Shown here in pieces: positions 45,440 to 57,893 of a DNA stretch of 64,000 bases. The notes under the pieces are model-generated. The model was not told the DNA's origin, made no database searches, and saw only the letters and a list, made by a program, of their open reading frames with translations. A program made the translations under genes and the position numbers. The DNA lies in assembly GCF_036850765.1 (NCBI RefSeq), contig NC_089498.1, positions 50,023,795 to 50,087,794 on the forward strand, given 5' to 3'. The DNA comes from Saccopteryx bilineata (taxonomy: Eukaryota > Chordata > Mammalia > Chiroptera > Emballonuridae). Each line of letters starts with the position of its first letter. The first letter of the stretch is position 1.

Positions 45440-45605
45440 TTTAAATTTATTTTATTTATTGATTTTAGAGAGAAAGGAAGGGGGAGAGAGAGAGGAAGAG
45501 AGAGGAACATTGATCTATTCCTGCATGTGACCTGACGGGGGATCAAACCAGCAACTTCTGTGCTCTGGGGTGATGCTCTAACCAACTGAGCTATCCGGCC
45601 AGGGA
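45440..45605 (-). mobile_element. Group D SINE
   Basis: Immediately beside the A SINE. Plus strand: ttattgattttagagagaaa, cgggggatcaaaccagcaac, ctaaccaactgagctatccg. Reverse-strand head is intact, B box slightly changed. Confidence 0.88.
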
Positions 45606-45839
45606 AAAGGGCTTGTGATTTTAACAATTATACATAAAGATGCATTCATATATTATCAAGAGTTTGCCTTGCCTCCCAGAAAGTAGAGTTTTTGTTTCCT
45701 CTTTCTCGATAATAGAAATAATCTCTATATTTAACATCCTTCTTTTAAAGTGGTTTGATGCTGCTAAAAATAACATCTTGTTATAAGGATATCCATAGTT
45801 TCAGTCAATATGTTAATTATGCACCTATTATTGATAATA

Positions 45840-46090
45840 ATTAATAATGATAATAGCTAACACATATAGAGCTATGTACTAGTCATTGGTCTTAGCACAT
45901 ATTAGCTCATTTAAGCTTAACCACAATCCAGTAACTACGTGATAGTATCATCCTTATTTTTCAGATGAAGAAACTAAGTCACAAAGATATTAAAAACCTC
46001 TCTAAGGTCACACAGCTAGAGGAGGACAGAGACAGAAATTAAACCCAGATAGCCTGGCGCCAGGATTGCTCCCCCTAACCGCTATAACTA
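45840..46090 (-). mobile_element. MIR SINE
   Basis: Long match in reverse: tagctcatttaagcttaacc, cagatgaagaaactaagtca, aaggtcacacagctagagga, attaaacccagatagcctgg. One of the better-kept MIRs here. Confidence 0.85.
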
Positions 46091-46267
46091 AGTCTTCATG
46101 CTAATTATAAGATACAGTCTTGGGGCTAACCACCGACTGGGCACAGTTCCTAGAACCCCATGGTACTTTTAGGGGTCCATCAAACTTTTAATGTCTTTTA
46201 AAATGAGAAGAAAAAAATATGACTGTAGAATTGAAGAAATGTTTTGCTTCTTTCCCTCAATCTAGAG

Positions 46268-46286
46268 GGGAAAGGAAAGAAAGAAA

Positions 46287-46375
<89 letters not shown>

Positions 46376-46378
46376 AAA
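46268..46378. repeat. (GAAA)n microsatellite
   Basis: About 110 bases of AAAG units with one AAG interruption near the left end. No adjacent LINE or SINE explains it. The Lys/Glu-repeat frame across it is an artefact. Confidence 0.97.
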
Positions 46379-47131
46379 TTTTAGTGCCCGTGAAAATCCA
46401 TTTAGGTGGGAAAAGCCCCAGGAAAGTCAGTAAGTCGCCCTACCAGTTCTACCTGCAGGAATTTTCAAAATATGTTTCTTAAAAAAGATAGTATTTTTTC
46501 CCCTCCCTTCCCACATCCTTCCATGTATAATCGTCTCTGCCTTTTTAAAATAGCTTGCCACCAAGCTCAGCTGCTGCCTGGTTACAGAAGCTGTGTTTGA
46601 TTCAACGTCTATCTGGCAGCCTGAGGCACAGGTACTAATTAAAGCTGGAAATCTTGATTGACACGGAGAGTCACGTGATTCTTTTTCTGAGCTGCTTCTG
46701 AAAGGCAAATGGCTACAATCATACTTTCAAAAAGGTGGTATTTTAACCCTGCTTTATGATTAAACTGAAGCCTCTCTGTCTTTGAGGTGACGTGAGGAGG
46801 AGGGGAGTGATGAAGAGCCAATTCCAGGCACAGGCAAGAACATGATCAAAGGCACGGAAGCAGGAAGACAGGAGAAATACTAATCCATCATGGGTGTGGC
46901 GGCAAATGAGGGTGGTAGGTCAGAAGTGAATGTACTCAACCTCCTTCCAAGAAAAATTGGACCTCTAGAGAGCAGTGGGGGAAAGCAGTTTGAGTTAGTG
47001 CAAAAGAGCAAAATCCATGTTGTGCTGAAGAAGACTGTCTTGTGTGGAAGCGAAAATATTTTCAGAGACTGTTGCACCAGAGCCTTGCGGGTTGGAAGGC
47101 AACCAAACTGCTTGTCAAGAAAGTAGCATAT
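46379..47131. other. Unrecognised sequence
   Basis: No gene or named repeat is supported. Confidence 0.4.
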
Positions 47132-47322
47132 GGTCCTGGCTGCGTAACTCAGTTGATTAGGACAACAGCCATATACACCAAGGTTGCAGGTATGATCCCC
47201 GATCAGGGCACAGACAAGAATCAAGCAGTGAATGCGTAACTAAGTGGAACAACAAATCAATGTTTTTTTCTCTCTTTCTCTGAGGTCGATGCTCTATTCC
47301 CTCTACCACCACCAGCCAGGCT
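47132..47322 (+). mobile_element. Group D SINE followed by a group C head fragment
   Basis: 47132-47283 begins tcctggctgcgtaactcagt and keeps a diverged B box (aggtatgatcccc). 47284-47322 reads as the complement of a C head (gatgctctattccctctacc). The fragment has no body of its own. Confidence 0.7.
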
Positions 47323-47620
47323 ACTATTTTAGCTCTTTTATTTAGGTCTTTGATCCATTTTTATTTAATTTTGTATCTGGTATGTGCTAAGGGTTCAACT
47401 TCATTCTTTGTGAATAGCCAATTGTCCTACCACATTTACTGAAAGTACTATTCTTGCCCCTGTTGAATTGTCATGGCTTAATTGTCAAAAACCAACTGAC
47501 CATAAATGTATGAGAGTTTTTTTTGTATTTTTGGTCTCTTTTTTTTTACTCTCAATCCTACTCCTTGGATCTATACATCTCAATATTTGGTTTTTAATGT
47601 ATGTTACAGCTGAAAAGATA
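47323..47620 (-). mobile_element. Old L1 ORF2 fragment
   Basis: tatttaggtctttgatccat, gggttcaacttcattctttg, cttaattgtcaaaaaccaac and tggatctatacatctcaata are complement phrases of the L1 ORF2 C-terminal region. Stops throughout. Confidence 0.8.
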
Positions 47621-47750
47621 ACTCAAAAACATATTTAGACCTGAGAAAGAGTGAAGATACAGAAAATACAAACTGAAGTCATTCTAACCAAGTGGCTAAA
47701 TTATTAATATTATGAAGACTGAAGCAACTTGTAGTGGTAAATGAACTTTT

Positions 47751-48159
47751 TCTTTTTTTTTTTTTTTTTGTATTTTTCTGAAGCTAGAAACGGGGAGAGA
47801 CAGTCAGACAGACTCCCGCATGCGCCTGACTGGGATCCACCCGGCATGCCCACCAGGGGGCGACGCTCTGCCCCCCGGGGGGTGATGCTCTGCCCCTCCC
47901 TCCGGGGCGTTGCTCTGCCGTGACTAGAGCCACTCTAGTGCCTGGGGCAGAGGCCAAGGAGCCATCCCCAGCGCCCGGGCCATCTTTGCTCCAATGGAGC
48001 CTCGGCTGTGGGAGGGGAAGAGAGAGACAGAGAGGAAGGAGAGGGGGAGGGGTGGAGAAGCAGATGGGCGCTTCTCCTGTGTGCCCTGGCCAGGAATCAA
48101 ACCCGGGACCTCCGCACGCCAGGCCGACGCTCTACCACTGAGCCAACCAGCCAGGGCCT
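47751..48159 (-). mobile_element. Group A SINE
   Basis: Well-preserved reverse-strand copy, flanked by a perfect gtaaatgaactttt (47737-47750 and 48160-48173). B box complement gaatcaaacccgg has one CpG-type change. Confidence 0.94.
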
Positions 48160-48173
48160 GTAAATGAACTTTT

Positions 48174-49161
48174 TATTATGAAATGATGACATAAAATGAT
48201 AAGCAATGTTTTAAAATTTTATTCTATTTTGACTGCCTTTTACAAAGCTATACAAGCTTTCCCTTAGTATTTACCTGCTTGTCTTTTATCCATTCTTTTA
48301 CTTTCTACTTTTCTCTGTTCTGCTGTTTTTGTTATGTTTTTGAAAACAATATATGTCTGGATTTCATTTTTTTTATAGTCTATGAGTTCAAGGGTTTAAC
48401 TGAAAAGTTCATGCCATTGACCTTTGTTGTGATTATTGATTTATTTTTTCCCTCTTAGTATTTTCACATATTATAGGCTCTCTGCCTTGCTTTCTTTCAT
48501 GTTTTGTTTTCTTGCTTCCTTTCGGATTAATTTCTCATTCCATTTTTCTGCCTTATCAGTTTTTAGCATGTATATTGAATTTCTATTATTGTGGTGATTT
48601 TCCTTAGAATTTTAGTATACATGTTTAAAATATAAATTTAATCAATACATTTCTCTTTAAAAACTGCCTTAGAATAGCTGACTCAGAACAGCCTCCTCTA
48701 GGTTACATACTATTATTACCTAGACTTTAATTTATTTTACTGTTTTTATTCCAAAAATGATACAATAATTTAGATTGACTATAGATAATATTTATTCATA
48801 TTCATCTACCTGAATTTCTGTTGCTTGGGATTTATTAAACATTGTAAATCTGGATCATTCATGAATCTTGACAAAATTTCAATCTTTATTTCTCTATTTC
48901 CAGTCTCCCATTCTCTCCTTTATTTCATTCTGGTAATCTAAGACCACAAAAACAAAACTCACCCCTCCACATTGCTTGCCACATCTTAAACTTTCTTTAT
49001 TGTCTTTCTGGGCTGCATTCTGAGTATTATTTCAGATCATCTTCTAGTTCATCAGCTCTCACCAGAAAGAAACTGAACATACCGAGGACAATAGCCACAC
49101 CGTATATTATAATTAAACTCTGTCAATGAAAGAATGTTCATCCTATAAAAAAGTCTAATAA
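48174..49161. other. T-rich unrecognised sequence
   Basis: Long T-rich, low-CpG stretch; possibly an old reverse-strand L1, but no phrase is firm. No gene. Confidence 0.4.
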
Positions 49162-49580
49162 GCCTGACCAGGCAGTGGCACAGTGGATAGAGCATTGGAC
49201 TGGGTTGTAGAGGACCCAGGTTTGAAACTTCGAGGTCACTGGCTTGAGCACGGGCTCACGAGTTTGAGCACGGGGTCACTTGCTTCAGCATGGGATCATA
49301 GATATGACCCCATGTTCACTGGCTTGAGCCCAAGGTTGCTGGCTTGAGCAAGGAGTCCCGTGCTCTGTGTAGCCCCCCCAGTCAAGGCACTTATGACAAA
49401 GCAATCAATGAACAACTAAAAAGACTAAGGAGCCGCAAAAAAGAATTGATGCTTCTCATCTCTCCCTCCCTGTCTGTCTGTCTCTGTCTGTCCCTCTCTC
49501 TGACTCTCTCTCTCTCTGTCTCTGTCACCAAAAAAAAAAAAAAAAAAAGAGAGAGAGAAAAAGGAAAAAGAAAGAAAATA
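49162..49580 (+). mobile_element. Group B SINE
   Basis: gcctgaccaggcagtggcac head, extended cttgagc modules, CT tail, poly-A and a purine run. Possible short flanking repeat gtctaat. The frames at 49344-49792 are read-through. Confidence 0.88.
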
Positions 49581-49836
49581 ATGTCTAATGAGAGTTTATT
49601 TGAGCCACATTTGAAGGACATTCCCAGAAGCAAAGTCACAACAGATTGAGACAATGCTCCGGAGAACGGCAGTTGCCCCATTCTTCCATGTACTTCAGTG
49701 AGGTATACGAAATTGGTGGGATAACAACACAAAACAGAAGAACACATACTTCTTTTTACATTGGTACGTGCAGGATAGTCAATGACTAGCATTTAGAGCA
49801 CATAAAGATGGTATGAGGGTTCTATGGTGTCCAGCT

Positions 49837-50462
49837 CAGAGGCGGTTTATTATTTATTTATTTATTTATTTACTGAGACAGAGAGAGTCAGAGAGAGGGA
49901 TAGATAGGGACAGACAGACAGGAACAGAGAGAGATGAGAAGCATTACTTACTAGTTTTTCGTTGTGGCACCTTAGTTGTTTATTGATTGCTCTCTCATTA
50001 TGGCCTTGACTGTGGGGCCACAGTAGACCGAGTAAACCCTTGCTCAAGCCACTGACCTTGGGTCCAAGTTGGTGAGCTTTTGCTCAAACCAGATGAGCCC
50101 GTGCTCAAGCTGGCGACCTCAGGGTCTTGAACCTGGGTCCTCCGCGTCCCAGTCCGATGCTCCATTCACTGCGCCACTGCTTGGTCAGGCTCAGAGGTGG
50201 ATTTGATGGTGGGCACACTGGGCATGAGCCCTGGGTCCCAACTTCTGAAGGGCCCCACAAAACCCCAACTTGACACTTTTTTCTAATGACATCAAGTTTG
50301 TTTCATATGTGCAATTTTAACATTAATAGTACATAATATTTTTTAATTTATTTAAAAATATGATTAACATTTATTTTTATTTTCCCTGTCTCTCTCTTTT
50401 TTTTAGGGGGACCAATATTTTCTTCTGCACCTGGGGCCTCAACTGACCTTAATCCACCTCTG
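49837..50462 (+). mobile_element. hAT miniature element hit by a SINE at its left end
   Basis: The right end aatccacctctg is inverted relative to the left end cagaggyggat (at 49837 and, after the SINE, at 50192). The 8-bp flanks gtccagct (49829-49836) and gtcctgct (50463-50470) differ at one base. Removing the SINE leaves about 272 bp with gggcatgagccctgggt-like and gcacctggggcctcaact subterminal parts. No coding capacity. Confidence 0.8.
49846..50190 (-). mobile_element. Group B SINE inside the hAT terminus
   Basis: Reverse-strand copy flanked by ctcagaggcgg (49835-49845) and ctcagaggtgg (50190-50200). It landed in the first ten bases of the hAT element, so the hAT is older. Its tail shows a ttatt-type run. 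Confidence 0.9.
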
Positions 50463-50470
50463 GTCCTGCT

Positions 50471-53329
50471 CTAGTGGTCTTACGCTCTGTTTCCTGTGGT
50501 TGTGCATTCAAGGGGACCAGAAGAGAAAATTACTCTGACATTTCAAAGGCATGTTATCTTAGATGGGTAAGAACACTGAACAAGGCTCAACCAAGGTAAA
50601 GGTTGACCTTTGCTAAGAAAGATATAGGTCAAGGACTTTGCTATCTGCTATGAGCTGCTCAGTTAGGAATTGGTGATCAGACCATTCTGTGCGGTTACTT
50701 TTGTTCTCTGATTTTGTCAGGCCTGTCATGTGCCCCCCCCCCCCCCCGCTTGTTAGGGGCATTACAAAACCCCTTTTTCATTTACAACTCTAACACATAT
50801 GAAAGCCCAAGAAGTCAAGTGACAACCTGTGCAGCCATCAGTCCAGACAGTCAAGACCTGGTTGGTAACTTCCAACTTTCCTATTTTTTTTGCATTGGAT
50901 GAGGACCAACCAAAGAAGGCCAAATATGCTCCCCCAACCAGATGCAGAAAGCAACCACTTCTAGTTAGCTTACCTCCAGGTTCCCTGTGACAATAAATAA
51001 CCTCTAAGCAGAGAATACCTGAATCCTTCCCTTTCTGTCATTATGAAGTTATCCATTACCTGCCCACCCAAAGTTATCCAGTCTCTGCCAGACTCCAGCA
51101 ATGGTGACTGGCTCCCTCACTGTAGCAAGCGCTGAAGAAATGGTTTGTTTTCATTCGGCTGGTCTTTGTTTCAGCACCAAACGAGGCTACTTTCCTGTGT
51201 GATGCTTCCCCTTGCTTTTTTTTTTTTCTTCCAGTTTTTATATTTTTCAGTTTTAGAAAACACATATGATTCTTTTTTAAAGCTGCCTGGTCGTTTTTGT
51301 ATCTTCTTGTTCTTTTGCTGTCTTTTTTTTTTTTTCTGTCAGCCTATTAAATATTTTATCTAATGATTCTAATATCTGAAGCCTTTATGAGGCTGTTTTT
51401 TATCATTTGTTGTTTCTACTCTCTTTCATTCACAGAAGCTTATTCTCTTGAATGTTCCTTGATTTTTTTTTTTTTTATTATGAGCCCAAATATGTTATGC
51501 TTACCTGCAGGCACATCCTCTAGGAAACATTTGTATGTGCTTCTTCTGGGCACCTGTGAAAAGCCAGTTACTTAAAATGAAGTTGTGGTATCTGTCTCAG
51601 CCTGACAGTAATGCTCTGCCTTGCAATGGCTGAGGCACTCACCCTGGACAGACTGACTCTTGGTGAGCCCACAGACATTTTCCCTACCACCACCACGGCC
51701 GATGTTGTACTGGACCCTTGCGGTTTCAATATTTCAAGTGTGATGGCAACACACACCTCAGCACACCATCAGGGAAATTTGAAGAACATGATTTATTACT
51801 CACAGGTACGGGAATATATACAAGGCATGGCATGTCAGAGGACCACACAGTAAGGTATGGGTGGAGAGAGAGGGAGGAAGTGTGGACCTGGGGCTCCCCA
51901 TTTATTAAGGTTTGAGTGTGGGGTGCATAAGGTATCATGGATTCACCTTTTATTGGAAAATTTAAAGCATAAGAGTGGGAATTAGGGCATGGGACCAGAG
52001 AAACGGGTCATTCAAGTGGTTAGTTACCTAGTTACCTATGACTTTCATGCATGGGTGGGGATGACCTGGTTCCTTACCTAGTTGTTTTACCAGGTACTGT
52101 GTCATAGCAGTGGCAATACTTTTATTTGAGATGGATGTCTTTGAAATGAATGTTTTGGCAATGAAAAACTTAATGTCAGGCACTTATAGTATAGAAGTTC
52201 CCCTTTAGTTTTCCTGTCTACATTGTGCCATATGCACCTGTCTTTAGGGAGCATTGCATGAGAGTGAAATCTTATGTCATTGTTTTTGTTCAAATTTAAG
52301 AATCAAATGTGTTAGCAGTAATATTTCAAACTGGGTATGTAGTCAGGGATTGACTATATGATCAGTGTCTTCTAAATGTATAAACAACTGGAAATAATTA
52401 CCCTTTAATATACAAGAAGTGATCACAATATATGGCAAGTGTGTTTTAACAAACATAATAGAACTTATGGTCCCCTTTTATAGAATGGAAAGTAACTTTA
52501 AATGAGTCTATCTTATAGCTGCATAAATGTATAGATTTTTAAAGACATAGATTGCAGAATTTATGAGGTGAGCCTCAAGTATTTGGACAATCATCTGCTT
52601 CTTCCAAAATATTTCTTTAAATTTTGTCACACATTTAAACATTTTTCCCCCTGTATTTATAGAAACACCAATGTGTTTCAATGTATTTTCCAAGTATTTA
52701 TAAAAACACCAATGTCTGGGCCTATATGAAATTTGTACCAACTGTCTTTTTCTCATTCCTGCCAATCATCTGTATTCTAGTTCATTCACTATAGTACTTA
52801 TTGCTCTGATTTAGGCTGTAATGGAGATACAAAGATGACTCAAAGTAGCAGCTCACAGTTTAGTGAAGAGTAAATAACTAGAGGGAAAACAGATTTTAAT
52901 AAACGTTCTAACACAGTAACAAAATTTTATGAAGCATAAAGAGAGGAAGAAAACATTTGAACAGAGGGTCAGGGAAAGGGCTATAAGAGAAGGTATCATT
53001 TTAGGTTTCCTGGGAAGCTAAGAATAATTTGACAGAGAATGGCTCTCCTGACAAAGACTGGTTTCATTATTGATCAGACCCATAAAAAAGAGATCTGTCT
53101 TCAAATTGAGAGGGAGTTAAGAATTCAAGAAACTTTTTACCCTCTGGGAAGAAATAAACCTAAGTCAGGAAAACAGGCTGGATTCAGTTGTCTAAAGAGA
53201 GGTTTACAGAAATGAGAAAATTCCAAGACTTAACTCCTCAGCTTGACTTCAGTTGTTTCACAGAATGTGTAGAATGAAGGCTTTGGCTCACACAGTATAG
53301 GTCAAGCTGGAGGCCGAGTTCAAACATGT
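50471..53329. other. Longest stretch with nothing recognised
   Basis: 2.9 kb with a poly-C run at 50732-50747, T-runs near 51210-51230, 51325-51337 and 51463-51476, and a faint repeat-like part at 52810-53030. No reading frame shows a domain. A candidate for unique sequence, or for repeats too decayed to name by eye. Confidence 0.4.
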
Positions 53330-53770
53330 GGTCAACCAGTCACTCAATCCTGTCTTCATAATGGTGCCCCAGTAAAAACTCTGAACACTTATTAAAGCAA
53401 TGTATAGCATATGTTAATGTAAAAAATTAATTTAATTTAAAAACTCGGAACACTGAGGCTCAGCTGAGCATCTCTGGCTGACCATACTCCATGTGCCCTG
53501 TCACACCCTGATGGTAAGATAGTAACACATTCTGACTCCATCGGAGAAAATGATAGAGGCTTTGCATTTGGCACCCCTCAAACTCTGCCTTATGGTCTCC
53601 TTTGGCTAATTTGAATCTGTATTCTTTCCTTGTAATAAACCATAACCATGAGTATAAGAGATTTCAGTGAGTTTTGTGAGTCCTTCAGGCAAATTATTAC
53701 CTGAGAGTGGTTTGGAGCAAGCTCTGAAGTTGCAGTTGGTGTCAGAAATGAAGGCAATCTTGAGGATTGT
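53330..53770 (+). mobile_element. LTR-like remnant (ERVL type?)
   Basis: tctttccttgtaataaacca (polyadenylation signal), then accatgagtataagagattt and ttgtgagtccttcaggcaaa resemble the 3' half of ERVL-type LTRs. Boundaries are uncertain. A tagggtagtcttg-type phrase at 53740-53840 repeats nearby. Confidence 0.5.
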
Positions 53771-53951
53771 TCCTTTTAATTTTACAGTTGACTGAAACTC
53801 CTTATAGGTGGTATCAGAAATGAGGGTAGTCTTGTATGGAGACTGCCTTCAAACTTGGCAGTTTGATTAACTCCAGGCAAACATTTACAAAAATCCACCA
53901 AGTATTAGCTATAATATATGTCTCAACAAAGTTAAAAAATCAGCAGTATTG

Positions 53952-54304
53952 CCTGACCTGTGGTGGTGCAGTGGATAAAGCATCAACTTGGAATGCTGAG
54001 GTCACTGGTTCAAAACCCTGGGCTTGCTTGGTCAAGGCACACAAGAGAAGCAACAACTACCAGTTGATGCCTCCCCCCACCCCACACACTCTCTCTTTCT
54101 ATCCTCTTCTTTTGCTTAAAAACAAACAAACAAACAAAGATTGCCCTGGCCAGATAGCTCAATTGATTAGAGCATTGTCCTGAAGCACAGAGGTTGCTGG
54201 TTTGATTCTCAGGCAGGGCACATACAGGAGCAGACCCATCTTCCTTCTATTTTTCTCCCTCTCTCCCTTCCTTTCTCTCTAGAATCAACACAATAAACAT
54301 TAAA
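53952..54304 (+). mobile_element. Head-to-tail SINE dimer (group C then group D)
   Basis: 53952-54140 is a C SINE ending in (aaac)n. It is followed at once by a D SINE (54144-54304: ccctggccagatagctcaat). A single duplication, aaaaatcagcagtatt / aaaaatcagtagtatg, flanks the pair rather than each member. So they either moved as one unit or the D copy inserted into the C tail. Confidence 0.8.
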
Positions 54305-54389
54305 AAAATCAGTAGTATGCAAATTACTTTTTCTGACAATAATGCATGACATAAAAAAATCAATAAAAACAAAAAATAGATTCCCAGAA

Positions 54390-54790
54390 ATCGGGAATTA
54401 AAATTTTTTTTATTGATTTTAATTTATTGTGTTTACATAGATTCAAGTGTCCCCCTAAATATGTCTCCCCCCCACCCTTGTGTTTCCTTCAACATCCCTC
54501 TTGCCCCCCTACCCCCAACGACCTCCTTCCCTTCCCTCCAGGATTTGTTTTCCTGCTTTCTATAACCCTGTGTTATGTGTATATAATTTCACCAATCTTT
54601 TTCCCTTCTCTGATCCCATCCTCTCATCCCCTTTCCCTCTGTCCGCTTTCCCTCTGGTCCCTTTGATCCTGCCTCTGCCTCTGTTCCACTCCTCAGTTCA
54701 CACTGTTCATTAGTTTCCTCAAATGAGTGAGGTCATATGATATTTTTCTTTCTCTGCCTGGCTTATTTCACTTAGCATAATATACACTAG
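54390..54790 (-). mobile_element. L1 3' end, reverse strand
   Basis: Plus strand: ttaatttattgtgtttacat, ctgatcccatcctctcatcc, ctggcttatttcacttagca. It is the complement of the L1 tail family seen at 57894-58360. Confidence 0.85.
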
Positions 54791-55440
54791 GAATTTTTAA
54801 GTCACATATAGCTTATGGATAAGCTAGTATATGGAATTTAGGAAGTTCTGGAAAGTCAATGATAATAAAAATATATACTATCTAAACCTTTAGATGAAAC
54901 TAACACAGCTCTTAGAGGACTTTTTAAACACGTTAAAGAGAAAAAAGGCTAAAAATTATTAACATTCAACTTAGGAGGTTCAATAAAGCATACAAGAAAT
55001 ATCACTAAAAATGTAAAACTAAGGAAATAATAAAGGTAAACAAAGAAACTAATAAAAATTTTAAAAGCCCAGCAGATTATATTACGTAGTTTTAACTAAC
55101 ACACTTTTCTTAATGAACATATAGCTTACAATTATTTACTGCAAAGAAACTATGATTGAAGAAAATACTAATGTAAAACACAAGCAAATAACAATAAAGA
55201 GCTAGTATTTCTCACACTTGCTTGTACATGCTTCACAGAAGGAAATTAAATCCTCTTTAGACAATAAAGTAACAAACTCAAGCTATGAAAAGATTATACT
55301 GTAAATGAATCTTTAAAATGTTTTTATTGTCCCACAATTTTTGTTTCTAAAGTTACAAAAGTATAATGACACCTTCTAAAAGCTCTTATGGTTGCATTTT
55401 TGAAAACATGGAAAAATAATTTGTTAACTTGTTTTTAAAA
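54791..55440. other. AT-rich unrecognised sequence
   Basis: No gene or firm repeat. Confidence 0.4.
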
Positions 55441-55454
55441 TCTTCTCCTTTTCA

Positions 55455-55860
55455 GCCGTGAGAAATGATGACATCGGATCACTTACAACAAAATGGTGGG
55501 ATCTTGATAACATTATACGGAGTGAAATAGGTAAATCAGAAAAAAACAAGAACTGCAGGATTCCATACATTGGTGGGACATAAAAACGAGACTAGGAGAC
55601 ATGGACAAGAGTGTGGTGGTTAGGGGGGGGAGGGATGCGAGGGGAAGGAAAGAGGGAGAGGGGGAGGGGGAGGGGGAGGGGGTACAGGGAAGGCTAGATG
55701 GAAGGTGATGGAGGACAATCTCTCTTTGGGTGATGGGTATACAACAGAATTGAATGACGGGATAACCTGGACATGTTTTCTTTGAATATATGTACCCTGA
55801 TTTATTGATGTCACCCCATTAAAATAAAATTTTATTTATAAAAATAAATAAATAAAAATA
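55455..55860 (+). mobile_element. Short L1 3' end insertion
   Basis: gccgtgagaaatgatgacat, gagtgaaataggtaaatcag, a G-rich block with tandem ggggga units (55650-55680), and an A-rich tail with aataaa. Possible short flanking repeat aaatctyc. The reverse polyproline frame is this G-rich block. Confidence 0.85.
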
Positions 55861-55961
55861 AAATCTCCGTTTATTGAGTTATGTACTTAAAATGGGGGGA
55901 AATGCAATACCTTATTATTGGTTTGCTAGAATAACTGAGACATCAGAAAAAATGGAAATTT

Positions 55962-56320
55962 GCCTAACCAGGTGGTGGCACAGTGGATAAAGCATCGACC
56001 TGGGATGCTGAGGACCCAGGTTCAAAATACTGTGGTCACCAGCTTGAGCACAGGCCCATCCACCTCCAGTGAGGCTTACTAGCTTGAGTGTAGGGTCACT
56101 GGTTTGAAGCCTAAAGTTGCTGGCTTGAAGCCCATGGTTGCTGGCTTCAGCAAGGAGTCACTGGCTCACCTGGAGCCACCTGGTCAAGACACAAATGAGA
56201 AAGCAATCAATGAACAACTAAAGTGCCGCCAACTGCAAGTTGATGCTTCTTATCTCTCTCTTTTCCTGTCTGTCCCTGTCTGTTTGTCTGTCTGTATCTC
56301 TCTCTTTCACTAAAAAAAAG
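55962..56320 (+). mobile_element. Group B SINE
   Basis: gcctaaccaggtggtggcac head, tail with tctctctttcac and A-run. Flanked by aaaaatggaaatt (ending 55961) and aaagatggaaactt. Confidence 0.9.
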
Positions 56321-56983
56321 AAAAGATGGAAACTTACTAGTTAGATCTTCAGCCAAACATTTGCACAATTGGTGGATGTGATGGACAATGATTAGTAAAA
56401 GGAGCTAAAGATGTATTTTTTATTCCCACTTGATCTAAGAATCTTTGTGAGTTATCTTTTCAGCTGTGACAAACATTAAAAACCAAGAATTGAGATGTAG
56501 ATCAATGGAACAAAATTGAGAGTCCAAAAATAAATTCATACTTTTATGGTTAGTTGTTTCTTGACAATGGTGCTATGACAATTCAACAAGGGCAAGAGTA
56601 GTATTTTCAGTAAATGTGGTGGGACAACTGGCTATCCACATTCAAAGAATGAAGTTGACTCCTACCACATACCATATAAAAAATTACCTAAAAATTAACC
56701 AAAGACCTAAATGAAAGAGCTAAAACTATAAAATTCTTAAAGGAAAATAAAGTTGCAAAGCCTCATGACCTTGGATTTTTTTTGATAAAACAAACAACCA
56801 AAATATAATAAATATAAATTGACTTTCTCAAAATAAAATCTTTTGTCTTATAAAAGTCACTATCAGAAAGTGGAAAGATAACCCAAAAGTGAAAAATATA
56901 ATTATAAACCATATTGTATATGATAAAGGTCTAATGTCGCAAATATATAAAAAACTCATTACTTAATAAAAATAAAAAGATAA

Positions 56984-57376
56984 GCCTTGGCCAGTTGGCT
57001 CAGCCTGGCGTGCAGAAGTCCCTGGTTTGATTCCCGGCCAGGGCACACAGGAGAAGCACCCATCTGCTTCTCCACCCCTCCCCCTCTCCTTCCTCTCTGT
57101 CTCTCTCTTCCCCTCCCGCAGCGAGGCTCCATTGGAGCAAAGATGGCCCGGGCACTGGGGATGGCTCCTTGGCCTCTGCCCCAGGCGTTGGAGTGGCTCT
57201 GGTCGCAACAGAGCGACGCCCGGGAGGGGCAGAGCATCGCCCCCTGGTGGGCAGAGCGTCCCCCCTGGTGGGCGTGCTGGGTGGATCCCAGTCGGGCGCA
57301 TGCGGGAGTCTGTCTGACTGTCTCTCTCCGTTTCCAGCTTCAGAAAAATACAAAAAAAAGAAAAATAAATAATAAT
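56984..57376 (+). mobile_element. Group A SINE lacking part of its A-box region
   Basis: Head reads cttggccagttggctcagcctggcg in effect. The usual cggtagagcrtcgg after 'ctcag' is missing. B box (ggtttgattcc) and body are kept. Flanked by aataaaaagataa-like repeats. The 204- and 149-codon reverse frames here are read-through. Confidence 0.92.
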
Positions 57377-57893
57377 AATAAAAGATAAACAACTCAATTT
57401 TAAAATGAACAAAGTATTTGAATAGACATTTCTCCAAAGAAGATATGCAAATGACCATTAAACTTATGAAAATATGCTCAACATTAGTGAATAGGGAAAT
57501 GCAAATCAAAACTATGAGATACCACTGACTCAGATAGTTCTGACAAAAAGATGAACAATAACAAGTGTTGGTGAAGGTATGGAGAGATTGAAATATGCAT
57601 ATCACTGCTGGCAATATTTTTAAATGGTATAGTCACTCAGAAAATAAAATTTGGTATTTTCTCAAATGGTTAAACAAAAAGTTAGACCTGGCTGTTCCAC
57701 TCTTAGGTATACACACAAGAGGAATGAAAACAAATATCCATATAAAACTTATACACAAATGTTCATAGCAGCAATACTCATAATAACCAGTAAGTAGAAA
57801 CAACCCAAATCCCAAATGTCCATCAACTGATGTAGAAATAAGGGGAAAGTGCTCTTGCTATTAGAATATTATTTGGCCATCAAAAAAGAATAA

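Noticed and set aside
46219..46482. Lys/Glu repeat protein frame
   Set aside because: Translation of the (GAAA)n microsatellite.
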